DNA from: CAZUVM01 sp964623885
Lineage (GTDB): Bacteria; Verrucomicrobiota; Verrucomicrobiia; Limisphaerales; UBA8199
DNA length: 17,845 nucleotides
NCBI GenBank assembly: GCA_964623885.1
Contig: CAZUVM010000223.1
Span: 1 to 17,845, forward strand
Reading direction: 5' to 3'
The notes below the pieces were generated by a model. It saw only the letters and a program-made list of their open reading frames with translations, had not been told where the DNA came from and made no database searches. A program made the translations under genes and the position numbers. This document shows, one piece after another, positions 1-6,527 of the stretch. Every line of letters starts with the position of its first letter. The stretch's first letter is position 1.

Positions 1-15
1 TTTAGGGTTAGTATA

Positions 16-104
16 GAGGTTTTGCTTGTAATGCGGTTCGAACAGCGAGCAAATAGTTGGCCGCATTACCCTTCTGAGCGCCTGGGTGAAGGCGTATAAA
101 CCTC
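16..104 (+). ncRNA. possible structured RNA of unknown family
   Basis: Three nested pairings can be seen. An outer stem pairs 16-22 (GAGGTTT) with 98-104 (AAACCTC). A 9-bp perfect stem pairs 28-36 (GTAATGCGG) with 61-69 (CCGCATTAC). A 5-bp stem pairs 79-83 (CGCCT) with 90-94 (AGGCG) around a GGGTGA loop. Together they form a three-way-junction-like fold, and a strong terminator hairpin follows 10 bases later. I do not recognise the family: tRNA, tmRNA, RNase P and SRP signatures are absent. It could be a small RNA, the 3' end of an RNA that begins left of the window, or chance pairing. No coding sequence was found in this stretch. Confidence 0.3.
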
Positions 105-113
105 GTCACCACT

Positions 114-139
114 AAGAGCCGGATGCGAATCCGGCTCTT
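114..139 (+). terminator. rho-independent-type terminator hairpin
   Basis: An 11-bp perfect stem (AAGAGCCGGAT / ATCCGGCTCTT) encloses a GCGA loop of the stable GNRA type and runs into TTTGCTTTTGC. It would end a transcript entering from the left, either an off-window gene or the structured RNA at 16-104, and so insulate the prepilin-like gene at 292. The stem is symmetric, but the T-rich tail lies on the right, so the plus strand is favoured. Confidence 0.75.
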
Positions 140-232
140 TGCTTTTGCAAACGGCGCGCCCAGCCACCTCGCCGACAAACACAACTGTTATCAACGCAGA
201 TTGCCGATAGGAAGGCTGTCACCCGTTTTCGT

Positions 233-261
233 TTGGCGGTAGGCATTGATTCTGCTATTCT
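233..261 (+). promoter_or_regulatory. candidate sigma70-type promoter for the prepilin-like gene
   Basis: TTGGCG at 233-238 and TATTCT at 256-261 are separated by 17 bases. Each matches 4 of 6 positions of the housekeeping consensus. The expected transcription start, near 268, is about 24 bases before the ATG at 292. No Shine-Dalgarno sequence is visible before that ATG. The call rests on pattern only. Confidence 0.35.
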
Positions 262-291
262 CATGTTGAACACAGCGAGATTCCTACGCGG

Positions 292-1155
292 ATGAGAGTT
301 TTGAGCCATCTGCCGTGCGACCGTCAGCCCAGGCGAGTGGGCTGGTGCTGTGTTGGTTTTACCCTGATCGAGTTGCTCGTGGTCATCGCGATCATAGCGA
401 TTCTAGCGGCGATGCTCTTGCCGGCGCTGAGCAAGTCGAAGGGCAAGGCGCAAACGTTAAGTTGTCTGAATAATCTAAGGCAACTGGAGCAATGCTTTCA
501 CCTGTACGCGACTGACAACCTGGATTGCCTGCCGCCGAACAACTCGATCATGGGGTTCACCCCAACCGATCCCAACGGCATTCCGCTAGCTACGAATATA
601 TCGTGGTGTCCCGATCACCCGCGCGACGACACCAACACGGTCTTTGTGCAAGCCGGCGTATTGTACCAGTATAACCAAGCCGTGGGGATATATCATTGCC
701 CCGCCGATCACGCGACGTTGGATGGTTCGTCACAGCTTCGAAACCGAAGCTACAACATGAGCCAATCGGTGAACGGATATCCGGAGCTCCTCAATAGCGC
801 GCCATTCCCTCTGGCCCTGATTCCGTGTTGGAAGAAGTATGCGCAAATCGGGGCTCCAACTCCGGCCGGGTTATTTGTTTTCATCGATGAGCATCCTGAC
901 ACCATGCTCGATGCCCAGTTCGGCAATCCAGTGGGCATGCCGTACTGGTTCCCCGAGTGGTTTGATATGCCGTCGGACAGGCATAACCAGGGCGGCTGTC
1001 TTTCGTTTGCGGATGGCCATGTCGAACGGTGGAAGTGGAAGACGCCAAAGATCGTTCAGTATGTCGGCCAATCTCCGACGCCCGATGAGATGCCTGATTA
1101 CTTGCGTATTCAGGCGGCGATGAAGCTCTACTCGGCCACCGACGCGCCGTACTGA
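292..1155 (+). CDS. prepilin-like protein with N-terminal methylation site and H-X9-DG motif
   Basis: A 287-residue type IV pilin-like (pseudopilin) protein. A 22-residue leader ending in Gly22 precedes Phe-Thr-Leu-Ile-Glu, so the prepilin peptidase would cut after Gly22 and methylate Phe23; Glu27 is the conserved +5 glutamate. A hydrophobic helix follows (about residues 25-45). The rest is a globular domain with a typical CLNNLRQL stretch and, near the C terminus, His231 followed nine residues later by Asp241-Gly242, the H-X9-DG signature of the DUF1559-like family abundant in Planctomycetes and Verrucomicrobia. Known members are exported and anchored by the uncleaved helix; their exact function is unknown. 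The ATG at 292 gives a leader longer than usual and rich in Cys and Arg, and no better start lies closer to the cleavage site. The gene stands alone between a terminator and the next gene, with no secretion genes nearby. Confidence 0.9.
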   Translation: MRVLSHLPCDRQPRRVGWCCVGFTLIELLVVIAIIAILAAMLLPALSKSKGKAQTLSCLNNLRQLEQCFHLYATDNLDCLPPNNSIMGFTPTDPNGIPLATNISWCPDHPRDDTNTVFVQAGVLYQYNQAVGIYHCPADHATLDGSSQLRNRSYNMSQSVNGYPELLNSAPFPLALIPCWKKYAQIGAPTPAGLFVFIDEHPDTMLDAQFGNPVGMPYWFPEWFDMPSDRHNQGGCLSFADGHVERWKWKTPKIVQYVGQSPTPDEMPDYLRIQAAMKLYSATDAPY

Positions 1156-1198
1156 ATTCGCGTCAATCGTTTCCTTCCGAATCATTTCGTTTTCCCCC

Positions 1199-1226
1199 TT
1201 GCGCTGCGATGGGCTGATGCTATTTG
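1199..1226 (+). promoter_or_regulatory. candidate promoter for the aminotransferase operon
   Basis: TTGCGC at 1199-1204 is followed after 16 bases by TATTTG at 1221-1226. The start codon at 1237 is only 10 bases beyond the -10 element, so the transcript would be leaderless or nearly so. No Shine-Dalgarno sequence is present. The -10 match is weak (3 of 6); the call leans on the same layout being seen before other genes here. Confidence 0.3.
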
Positions 1227-1236
1227 TCATCCCGAT

Positions 1237-2442
1237 ATGAATTACAAGATTTCAAAACACGCAGCTTCACTCGCCCCTTCCCTGACTCTGGCGATCGATT
1301 CGAAAGCCAAGCAGATGAAGGCTGAAGGTCTCGACGTGGTTGGGTTCGGCGCAGGGGAGCCGGATTTTGACACCCCGCAGCACATCAAAGATGCGGCGGC
1401 AAAAGCGCTCGCAGCTGGGTTCACGAAATACACTCCGGCGGCGGGCATACCCGAGCTGCGGCAGGCAATTGCGGACAAACACAAGCGCGAGAACGGGCTT
1501 TCCTACAAGCCGTCGCAAATCATTGTTTCCTGCGGCGGGAAACATTCCTGTTTCAACGTGATCATCGCGACCTGCGAGGAGGGAGACGAGGTGGTTATTC
1601 CCGCGCCGTATTGGCTGAGCTATCCGGAGATGGTAAAGCTGGCGGGTGCAAAGCCGGTCATTGTCGAAACTACAGATGCCACCGAGTTCAAGATTACTCC
1701 TGAAGCGCTGCGCCGCGCCATTACCCCACGGACCCGCCTGTTCGTACTGAACTCGCCGAGCAATCCGACGGGTTCCGTTTATACACCCGAGGAAATCAAG
1801 GCGCTGGGCGATATTTGCATCGAGAAGAACGTGTTGATCATGAGCGACGAGATTTATGAGCATCTGCTCTACGATGGCGCGACGCATAAGAGTGTGGCCA
1901 GTTTCTCGCCCGGGCACTTCGAACACACGATTGTGGTTCACGGTTTTGCCAAGGCCTGGAGCATGACTGGCTGGCGCCTGGGTTGGTGCGCGGCGCCCGA
2001 GCCGATAGCCAAAGCGATCGATGCCGTCCAAAGCCACAGCACAAGCAATCCGACTTCGTTCGCTCAGAAGGGCGCGGTGGCGGCTTTGACCGGTCCGCAA
2101 ACTCACTTGGCGACCTGGCTGACCGAGTTCGACAAGCGGCGGACGTTTGCCTGGAAGAAACTCAACTCCATTCCGGGGATTTCTTGTGTCAATGCGAAGG
2201 GGGCATTTTACCTGTTCCCGAACATCTCCAAGACTGGCCTTAGATCCTCCGAGTTCTGTGCGAAGCTGCTGGACGCCGAAAAAGTAGCCGCCGTGCCGGG
2301 GATTGCGTTCGGCGCCGACGATTACATTCGGCTTAGCTACGCGACGAGCATGGGGAACATCGAAAAAGGGCTGGAACGCATCGAGCGCTTTTGCAAAGCA
2401 CTCGCTGGCGGCGCCGCCAAGCCGGCGCTGCAGGCGCGATAA
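1237..2442 (+). CDS. pyridoxal-phosphate class I aminotransferase, probably aspartate aminotransferase
   Basis: A 401-residue fold-type I aminotransferase of subgroup I-gamma, the usual length for the Thermus/Bacillus-type aspartate aminotransferase. The motif SPSNPTGSVY carries Asn176. SDEIYEHLLYDG carries Asp204 and Tyr207, which hold the cofactor pyridine ring. GFAKAWSMTGWRLGW carries the Schiff-base lysine Lys239 and the phosphate-binding Arg247. DYIRLSYAT near the C terminus carries Arg365, the expected carboxylate-binding arginine. The likely reaction is L-aspartate plus 2-oxoglutarate to oxaloacetate plus glutamate in the cytosol. Relatives also act on aromatic amino acids or prephenate, so the substrate is not certain. 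The ATG at 1237 starts directly at the conserved N terminus. The next gene, sppA, begins 45 bases downstream on the same strand. Confidence 0.93.
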   Translation: MNYKISKHAASLAPSLTLAIDSKAKQMKAEGLDVVGFGAGEPDFDTPQHIKDAAAKALAAGFTKYTPAAGIPELRQAIADKHKRENGLSYKPSQIIVSCGGKHSCFNVIIATCEEGDEVVIPAPYWLSYPEMVKLAGAKPVIVETTDATEFKITPEALRRAITPRTRLFVLNSPSNPTGSVYTPEEIKALGDICIEKNVLIMSDEIYEHLLYDGATHKSVASFSPGHFEHTIVVHGFAKAWSMTGWRLGWCAAPEPIAKAIDAVQSHSTSNPTSFAQKGAVAALTGPQTHLATWLTEFDKRRTFAWKKLNSIPGISCVNAKGAFYLFPNISKTGLRSSEFCAKLLDAEKVAAVPGIAFGADDYIRLSYATSMGNIEKGLERIERFCKALAGGAAKPALQAR

Positions 2443-2450
2443 GGTCTCCC

Positions 2451-2479
2451 TTGCCGCTAGGTGGGGTCTGCGCTAGTTT
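2451..2479 (+). promoter_or_regulatory. candidate internal promoter before sppA
   Basis: TTGCCG at 2451-2456 and TAGTTT at 2474-2479 are 17 bases apart, and the sppA ATG follows at 2488. The predicted start of transcription falls on or within a few bases of that ATG. The -10 element is weak. sppA could equally be read from the aminotransferase transcript. Confidence 0.25.
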
Positions 2480-2487
2480 CGGCCTAT

Positions 2488-3675
2488 ATGGAAGAAAATA
2501 ATCCGCCTCCGGTCGGCGGCTCCGCTCCGAACGTGCCGCCGGTTCATCCGGCGACGCCTCCGCCACCCCCGCTGCCGCCTCCGCCGGTCATAGGGCCGCC
2601 ATCTGCAGCGCAGCGATCGCCCGCCCGGCGCGGGCGCGGGTGGATGATGTTTGCGCTCATTCTGCTTGTGCTGCTGGCCATTAGCGTAATGTACAACCTC
2701 AGCAGCATTGCCAGCATGCTGTTTCATGGGCGCTCTTACCGGTACGCCGGTTCGCGCACCGCTGGACCGCGCCTGGAAGAGACAGTTGTTGAAGATCACG
2801 ATTCCGCTAACAAAATCGCCGTCATCAAAGTGGAGGGCATTATCACCGGCCAAGTCATCGACCAGGGCGGGTTCAGCATGGTGGATTTAATTAAGGCGCA
2901 GTTGAAGCGCGCCCAGCAAGACAATGCCGTTAAAGGTGTGCTCTTGAAAGTGGATTCTCCCGGGGGCGAAGTTTTGGCCGCAGACGAAATCTACCGCGCG
3001 ATCGCAGAATTTCAGACCAATTCATCGAAGCCGGTGGTGGTTTCAATGGGCAGCCTGGCCGCGTCGGGAGGCTATTACGTATCCGCGCCGTGCCGCTGGA
3101 TTGTTGCCAATGATATGACGATTACCGGCAGCATTGGCGTCATTATGAGCTCGTGGAATTATCGCGGGCTCATGGACAAAGTCGGTTTACTGCCTCAGGT
3201 TTTTAAAAGCGGCAAATACAAAGACATGCTCAGCGGCTCGCGCGAGCCCGATACCATTACCGACGAGGAGAAGAAAATGGTCCAGAACCTCATCGACGAC
3301 ACGTTTAAGCGTTTCAAGGGCGTGGTCCGGGACGGGCGCGAGCAAGCGCATTCCAAAAACAAGGATAAAGGCCGAAAGTTGAACGATAACTGGCAGGATT
3401 ATGCCGATGGCCGCGTTCTTTCCGGCACGGAAGCCTACGACCTCGGGTTTGTGGACCAATTGGGGACCTTCGATACAGCAGTCGAACAAACCAAGGATTT
3501 CGCGGGAATCGATACCGCGAACCTAATCGAGTACCAGCAACGGTTCGATTTATCAGATCTGTTCCGGTTATTCGGCAAAAGTGACGCGAAATCGATGAAG
3601 ATCGAGCTCGGCATGGACTTGCCCAAGCTGCAGGCCGGGCGCCTTTATTTCCTGTCGCCGACGTTCCTGCATTGA
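2488..3675 (+). CDS. sppA: signal peptide peptidase SppA, short (36K) type
   Basis: A 395-residue membrane-anchored serine peptidase of family S49 (short SppA), which degrades cleaved signal peptides in the membrane. A proline-rich cytoplasmic tail (about residues 5-40, with runs of four to five prolines) is followed by Arg-rich sequence and one membrane helix at about residues 52-72. The exported catalytic domain then carries VDSPGGEVLA, MGSLAASGGYYVSAP with the nucleophile Ser193, and KSGKYKDMLSG with Lys245. The 52-residue spacing between Ser and Lys equals that of Bacillus subtilis SppA (Ser147/Lys199). I chose the ATG at 2488 over an in-frame GTG at 2461 because the GTG lies inside a possible promoter and adds nothing conserved. 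The stop codon touches the upp start, so the two genes are probably cotranscribed. The long proline-rich tail is unusual. Confidence 0.93.
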   Translation: MEENNPPPVGGSAPNVPPVHPATPPPPPLPPPPVIGPPSAAQRSPARRGRGWMMFALILLVLLAISVMYNLSSIASMLFHGRSYRYAGSRTAGPRLEETVVEDHDSANKIAVIKVEGIITGQVIDQGGFSMVDLIKAQLKRAQQDNAVKGVLLKVDSPGGEVLAADEIYRAIAEFQTNSSKPVVVSMGSLAASGGYYVSAPCRWIVANDMTITGSIGVIMSSWNYRGLMDKVGLLPQVFKSGKYKDMLSGSREPDTITDEEKKMVQNLIDDTFKRFKGVVRDGREQAHSKNKDKGRKLNDNWQDYADGRVLSGTEAYDLGFVDQLGTFDTAVEQTKDFAGIDTANLIEYQQRFDLSDLFRLFGKSDAKSMKIELGMDLPKLQAGRLYFLSPTFLH

Positions 3676-3677
3676 AA

Positions 3678-4346
3678 GTGCGCCGCGCACACACCAAGCC
3701 CAAACGGTCGGCGCAAGCCCCGCTGCGAGGGGTTACCGTAATCGAGCACCCTCTGGTGCAGCACAACCTGACGCGCCTACGCGACGAGCGGACCGGACCG
3801 CAGGAGTTTCGCCGGGTTCTGAGCGAAGTGGCGGCCTTGATGCTATACGAGGCCACTCGTTCCTTCGCGGTTCGGCCTCTGTCAGTGCAAACGCCGCTGG
3901 CCCCGGCCAAAGGCTTCCAACTTGAGCGGGAAGTCGTTCTCGTCCCGGTGTTGCGCGCTGGACTGGGCATGCTCGATTCCATCCTGCAGTTAATTCCCAA
4001 CGCGCGTGTTGGCTTCATCGGATTAAAGCGCGAGGAAACAACACTCAAAGCAACATTTTACCACAAGAGCCTGCCACCTGACCTAAGCCGGTTTGAGGTC
4101 ATTCTGATCGATCCCATGCTCGCCACCGGCGGCAGCGCGGTGGCCGCCATGGATCTGCTGGCCGAGCTGGATGTCCGACGCGTGCGCCTGGTGAACCTGG
4201 TCGCTGCTCCTGAAGGCATCCGGCATGTGCGGCGTTATTACCCCGAACTGCCCATCTTCACGGCTGCGGTGGACCACCGACTGAATCAAAAGGGCTATAT
4301 TTTGCCCGGTTTGGGAGATGCCGGGGACCGTCTTTTTGGTGTCTAG
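3678..4346 (+). CDS. upp: uracil phosphoribosyltransferase
   Basis: A cytosolic pyrimidine-salvage enzyme that converts uracil and PRPP to UMP and pyrophosphate. It has the family hallmarks: an N-terminal IEHPLVQHNLTRLRD segment, EREVVLVPVLRAGLGMLD, the PRPP-binding loop VILIDPMLATGGSA, and the C-terminal uracil-binding stretch ending LPGLGDAGDRLFGV. The 222 residues slightly exceed the usual 208-210 because of a basic N-terminal extension. There is no ATG. The start is either GTG at 3678, two bases after the sppA stop, or TTG at 3672, which overlaps that stop; either fits translational coupling to sppA. No strong terminator is visible after the stop at 4346. Confidence 0.95.
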   Translation: MRRAHTKPKRSAQAPLRGVTVIEHPLVQHNLTRLRDERTGPQEFRRVLSEVAALMLYEATRSFAVRPLSVQTPLAPAKGFQLEREVVLVPVLRAGLGMLDSILQLIPNARVGFIGLKREETTLKATFYHKSLPPDLSRFEVILIDPMLATGGSAVAAMDLLAELDVRRVRLVNLVAAPEGIRHVRRYYPELPIFTAAVDHRLNQKGYILPGLGDAGDRLFGV

Positions 4347-4583
4347 TTTTCTTTGTATTCGTAATCTTAACTTCTTGGTTCCAGTCATTTCTATTCTGAG
4401 GTCCCTTTCGCGCTTTCTTTCGCCCCTCGCTTTGAATGATCCGCAACCGCGGTTTGTCTCAGGTGTATGTACGGGAGTAGTCAATTTGTTAAATGGTGGG
4501 CATAAAGCCCCATACTCTGCGCGCCCTTATGCTGTTATTGCCCTTTGAGTCATGCAAAGCCAATTACTGGCGGTTTAATTTGA

Positions 4584-4613
4584 TTGCCAATCCACACACG
4601 CTCCGATTTTAAT
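4584..4613 (+). promoter_or_regulatory. candidate promoter for the sigma factor gene
   Basis: TTGCCA at 4584-4589 and TTTAAT at 4608-4613 (5 of 6 consensus bases) are 18 bases apart. The ATG at 4620 is 6 bases past the -10, giving a leaderless or near-leaderless transcript. The rest of the intergenic stretch (4347-4583) is AT-richer than its surroundings and has only weak hairpins such as GGGC-ATAAA-GCCC near 4498-4510. Confidence 0.4.
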
Positions 4614-4619
4614 TTGCTT

Positions 4620-5726
4620 ATGGTTGCCCACAAAAAGCACCGCAAGGTCGCGCGCCCCGACGTGGCCGACCGCCCGGCCGATGCACATCGGAATCGGTTG
4701 GAGGCAGCCCCTTCATTGACACCGGCGCGGCCCGCCCCACCGGAAGAGGAAGACTTTCCGAAAGAAGACGAAGAGCCGCGACCTGAAGACCTTGCCAAAG
4801 AAGAAGAGGCCTTGAAAGCGGAGGAGGCCGAACAGGCCGCCGCGGCAGCAGCGCGCGGCCCGGAGGCCGAAGAACAGACCACCCGACGCGAACGAACCAG
4901 CTACGACGGCGACACGGCAATAAAGCTGTATTTACGCGAGATTGGGCAGGTGAAACTGCTGACACCGCAGGAGGAGATTGACCTGGCCGCCCGAATCAAG
5001 AAGGGCGATAAAAAAGCCCGGGAGCAAATGATCAAAGCCAACTTGCGGCTGGTAGTTAAAATCGCCCGAGACTATGAAGGTATCGGCTTGCCGCTGCTCG
5101 ATCTCATCAGCGAGGGCAATATTGGACTGATGAAGGCGGTCGAACGCTTCGATCCGGCCAAAGGTGGTAAGCTTTCGACATACGGTTCCTGGTGGATTAA
5201 ACAATCCATCAAACGCGCTCTCGCCAATCAGTCGAAAACTATCCGGTTACCCGTTCATCTCGTCGACAAAATCTCTAAGATGCGCCGCACGGCGATGCGA
5301 CTCCAGGAAGAGTTGGGCCGCGAACCGACCGATGACGAGTTAGGTGAGGAACTCGGTATCACGGCTTCACGAGTCGCCCAAATGCGCATGGCGGCTATCC
5401 GACCGGCTTCCCTGGATGCACCTATTGGCGATGAAGACTCCAACAACTTCGCTGAAGTCGTGCAGGACGAGGCCGCCGACACACCTTACGAACAACTCGA
5501 AGAAAAGACGGTCACGCGGATGCTACAGGAAATGGTCAAAACCCTGGATCCCAGGGAGGCCACTATTCTCCGCGCCCGGTTTGGCCTGGACGGCGGTCCA
5601 CAGAAGACCCTCGAGGAAGTCGGTCAAAAATTCGGTGTTACTCGCGAACGCGTGCGCCAAATTCAAAACATCGCTCTCAAGAAGCTCCGCAAGATGATCG
5701 AAAAAATGGAGACCACGAAAACGTGA
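4620..5726 (+). CDS. RpoD/RpoS-like sigma-70 family RNA polymerase sigma factor
   Basis: A 368-residue sigma factor that directs RNA polymerase to promoters. The first 97 residues are a low-complexity Ala/Glu/Pro-rich acidic stretch with no recognisable region 1.1. Region 1.2 begins at about residue 99 (TAIKLYLREIGQV), region 2 holds the core-binding DLISEGNIGLMKAVERFDP and the -10-reading helix STYGSWWIKQSIKRALANQ (about 186-204), region 3 follows, and region 4.2 holds TLEEVGQKFGVTRERVRQI (about 331-350). It is much shorter than typical primary sigma factors of about 600 residues and resembles group 2 factors such as RpoS, especially SKTIRLPVHL. Gln195 matches RpoD Gln437, but the position of RpoD Thr440 is Lys198. 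I chose the ATG at 4620 because the in-frame TTG at 4584 lies in the likely -35. It is followed 81 bases later by apt. Confidence 0.92.
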   Translation: MVAHKKHRKVARPDVADRPADAHRNRLEAAPSLTPARPAPPEEEDFPKEDEEPRPEDLAKEEEALKAEEAEQAAAAAARGPEAEEQTTRRERTSYDGDTAIKLYLREIGQVKLLTPQEEIDLAARIKKGDKKAREQMIKANLRLVVKIARDYEGIGLPLLDLISEGNIGLMKAVERFDPAKGGKLSTYGSWWIKQSIKRALANQSKTIRLPVHLVDKISKMRRTAMRLQEELGREPTDDELGEELGITASRVAQMRMAAIRPASLDAPIGDEDSNNFAEVVQDEAADTPYEQLEEKTVTRMLQEMVKTLDPREATILRARFGLDGGPQKTLEEVGQKFGVTRERVRQIQNIALKKLRKMIEKMETTKT

Positions 5727-5757
5727 AGCGCGACTTACGGTCGCACCACGATAATGC

Positions 5758-5777
5758 CGCCCGCTTACCTACGGGCG
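5758..5777 (+). other. small inverted repeat between the sigma factor gene and apt
   Basis: CGCCCG at 5758-5763 and CGGGCG at 5772-5777 can form a 6-bp GC stem with an 8-base loop. No T-run follows, so it is not a clear terminator. It lies in the apt leader region and could affect apt expression. It is weak and could be chance in GC-rich DNA. Confidence 0.2.
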
Positions 5778-5807
5778 CTCGTAACATGCGCAACCTGACC
5801 ACCACCT

Positions 5808-6344
5808 ATGACAGCACCTCACCCGACGCGTTCGGACATCGAGCGCGCAATCCGGACGATACCTGATTTTCCCAAACCGGGAATACAATTCAAAGACATC
5901 ACACCGTTGCTGGCAAACGCCCAACTCTTCTCCAGCAGCATCGAGTTGATGATTAATGATTACAAACCCGGCATGGTTGATTCGGTTGTGGGTATTGATG
6001 CCCGCGGTTTCATTTTCGCCGCCGCTGCGGCCATCAGACTCCAAGCCGGCTTTGTCCCCATCCGCAAGAAGGGAAAACTGCCCTATCAAACCCACGAACA
6101 GGATTATTCGCTCGAATACGGCACGAGCACCGTATGCGTGCACGTCGACGCACTCAAGCCAGGGAGCCGGGTTTTGCTGATCGACGACCTGTTGGCGACC
6201 GGCGGCACTGCCGCCGCAGCTGCCGCTCTGGTTCACCGGCTCGGGGCTCAAATTCTCGAAATATCATTCCTCATCGAGTTAAGCTTTCTCAAAGGACGCG
6301 ATAAATTGAAGGGCTATCCTATTCGCTCATTGGTAGTCTATTGA
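5808..6344 (+). CDS. apt: adenine phosphoribosyltransferase
   Basis: A 178-residue cytosolic purine-salvage enzyme that converts adenine and PRPP to AMP and pyrophosphate. The conserved APRT segments occur in order: IPDFPKPGIQFKDITPLL near the N terminus, VVGIDARGFIFAAAAA, the flexible-loop segment RKKGKLPYQTHEQDYSLEYG, and the PRPP-binding VLLIDDLLATGGTAAAA at about residues 122-138. The length is typical for bacterial Apt. The ATG at 5808 opens directly before the conserved N terminus. There is no clear Shine-Dalgarno sequence. The sigma factor gene lies 81 bases upstream on the same strand, and upp lies on its other side, so two salvage enzymes flank the sigma factor. Confidence 0.96.
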   Translation: MTAPHPTRSDIERAIRTIPDFPKPGIQFKDITPLLANAQLFSSSIELMINDYKPGMVDSVVGIDARGFIFAAAAAIRLQAGFVPIRKKGKLPYQTHEQDYSLEYGTSTVCVHVDALKPGSRVLLIDDLLATGGTAAAAAALVHRLGAQILEISFLIELSFLKGRDKLKGYPIRSLVVY

Positions 6345-6395
6345 GGGGTGACACCAGCCAAAGCAGCTAACAAACGCGAGTCGAAACGAATTGGC

Positions 6396-6419
6396 GGGGA
6401 CGCTGTCCTCGGAGTCCCC
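6396..6419 (+). terminator. weak hairpin after apt
   Basis: GGGGAC at 6396-6401 and GTCCCC at 6414-6419 form a 6-bp GC-rich stem with a 12-base loop, 52 bases after the apt stop. There is no T-run after it, so an intrinsic terminator is doubtful. No gene is supported in 6345-6527. Confidence 0.25.
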
Positions 6420-6486
6420 AATCTCATTGGCGAGGATACGTTCGCGGTTAAGAAGCCTGCTGCCACCCGTCCTTTGCACCTTTTGC

Positions 6487-6515
6487 TTTTGCCCTGCATT
6501 GCGGCGGGTTAGAAT
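6487..6515 (+). promoter_or_regulatory. candidate promoter for the PAP2-GT39 gene
   Basis: TAGAAT at 6510-6515 matches 5 of 6 bases of the -10 consensus and lies 12 bases before the ATG at 6528. A -35 could be TTTTGC at 6487-6492 (17-base spacing) or TTGCCC at 6489-6494 (15-base spacing). The implied leader is only a few bases long. Confidence 0.35.
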
Positions 6516-6527
6516 CCCTTACCAACA

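Noticed and set aside
33..45. GGTTCGAAC string resembling a tRNA T-loop
   Set aside because: The flanks cannot form a 5-bp T-stem around it and no acceptor stem or other tRNA arm is present.
116..138. Resemblance of GAGCCGGATGCG to the start of group II intron domain V
   Set aside because: The sequence is a plain 11-bp hairpin with a GCGA loop and lacks the bulge and second stem of domain V. No reverse transcriptase is nearby.
2461..2487. GTG at 2461 as the sppA start
   Set aside because: It would add nine unconserved residues and lies between the proposed -35 and -10; the ATG at 2488 is simpler.
3314..4048. Minus-strand open frame of 244 codons opposite sppA and upp
   Set aside because: It covers the end of sppA and most of upp, both firmly identified on the plus strand, and its translation is Arg/Ser-rich without a known domain.
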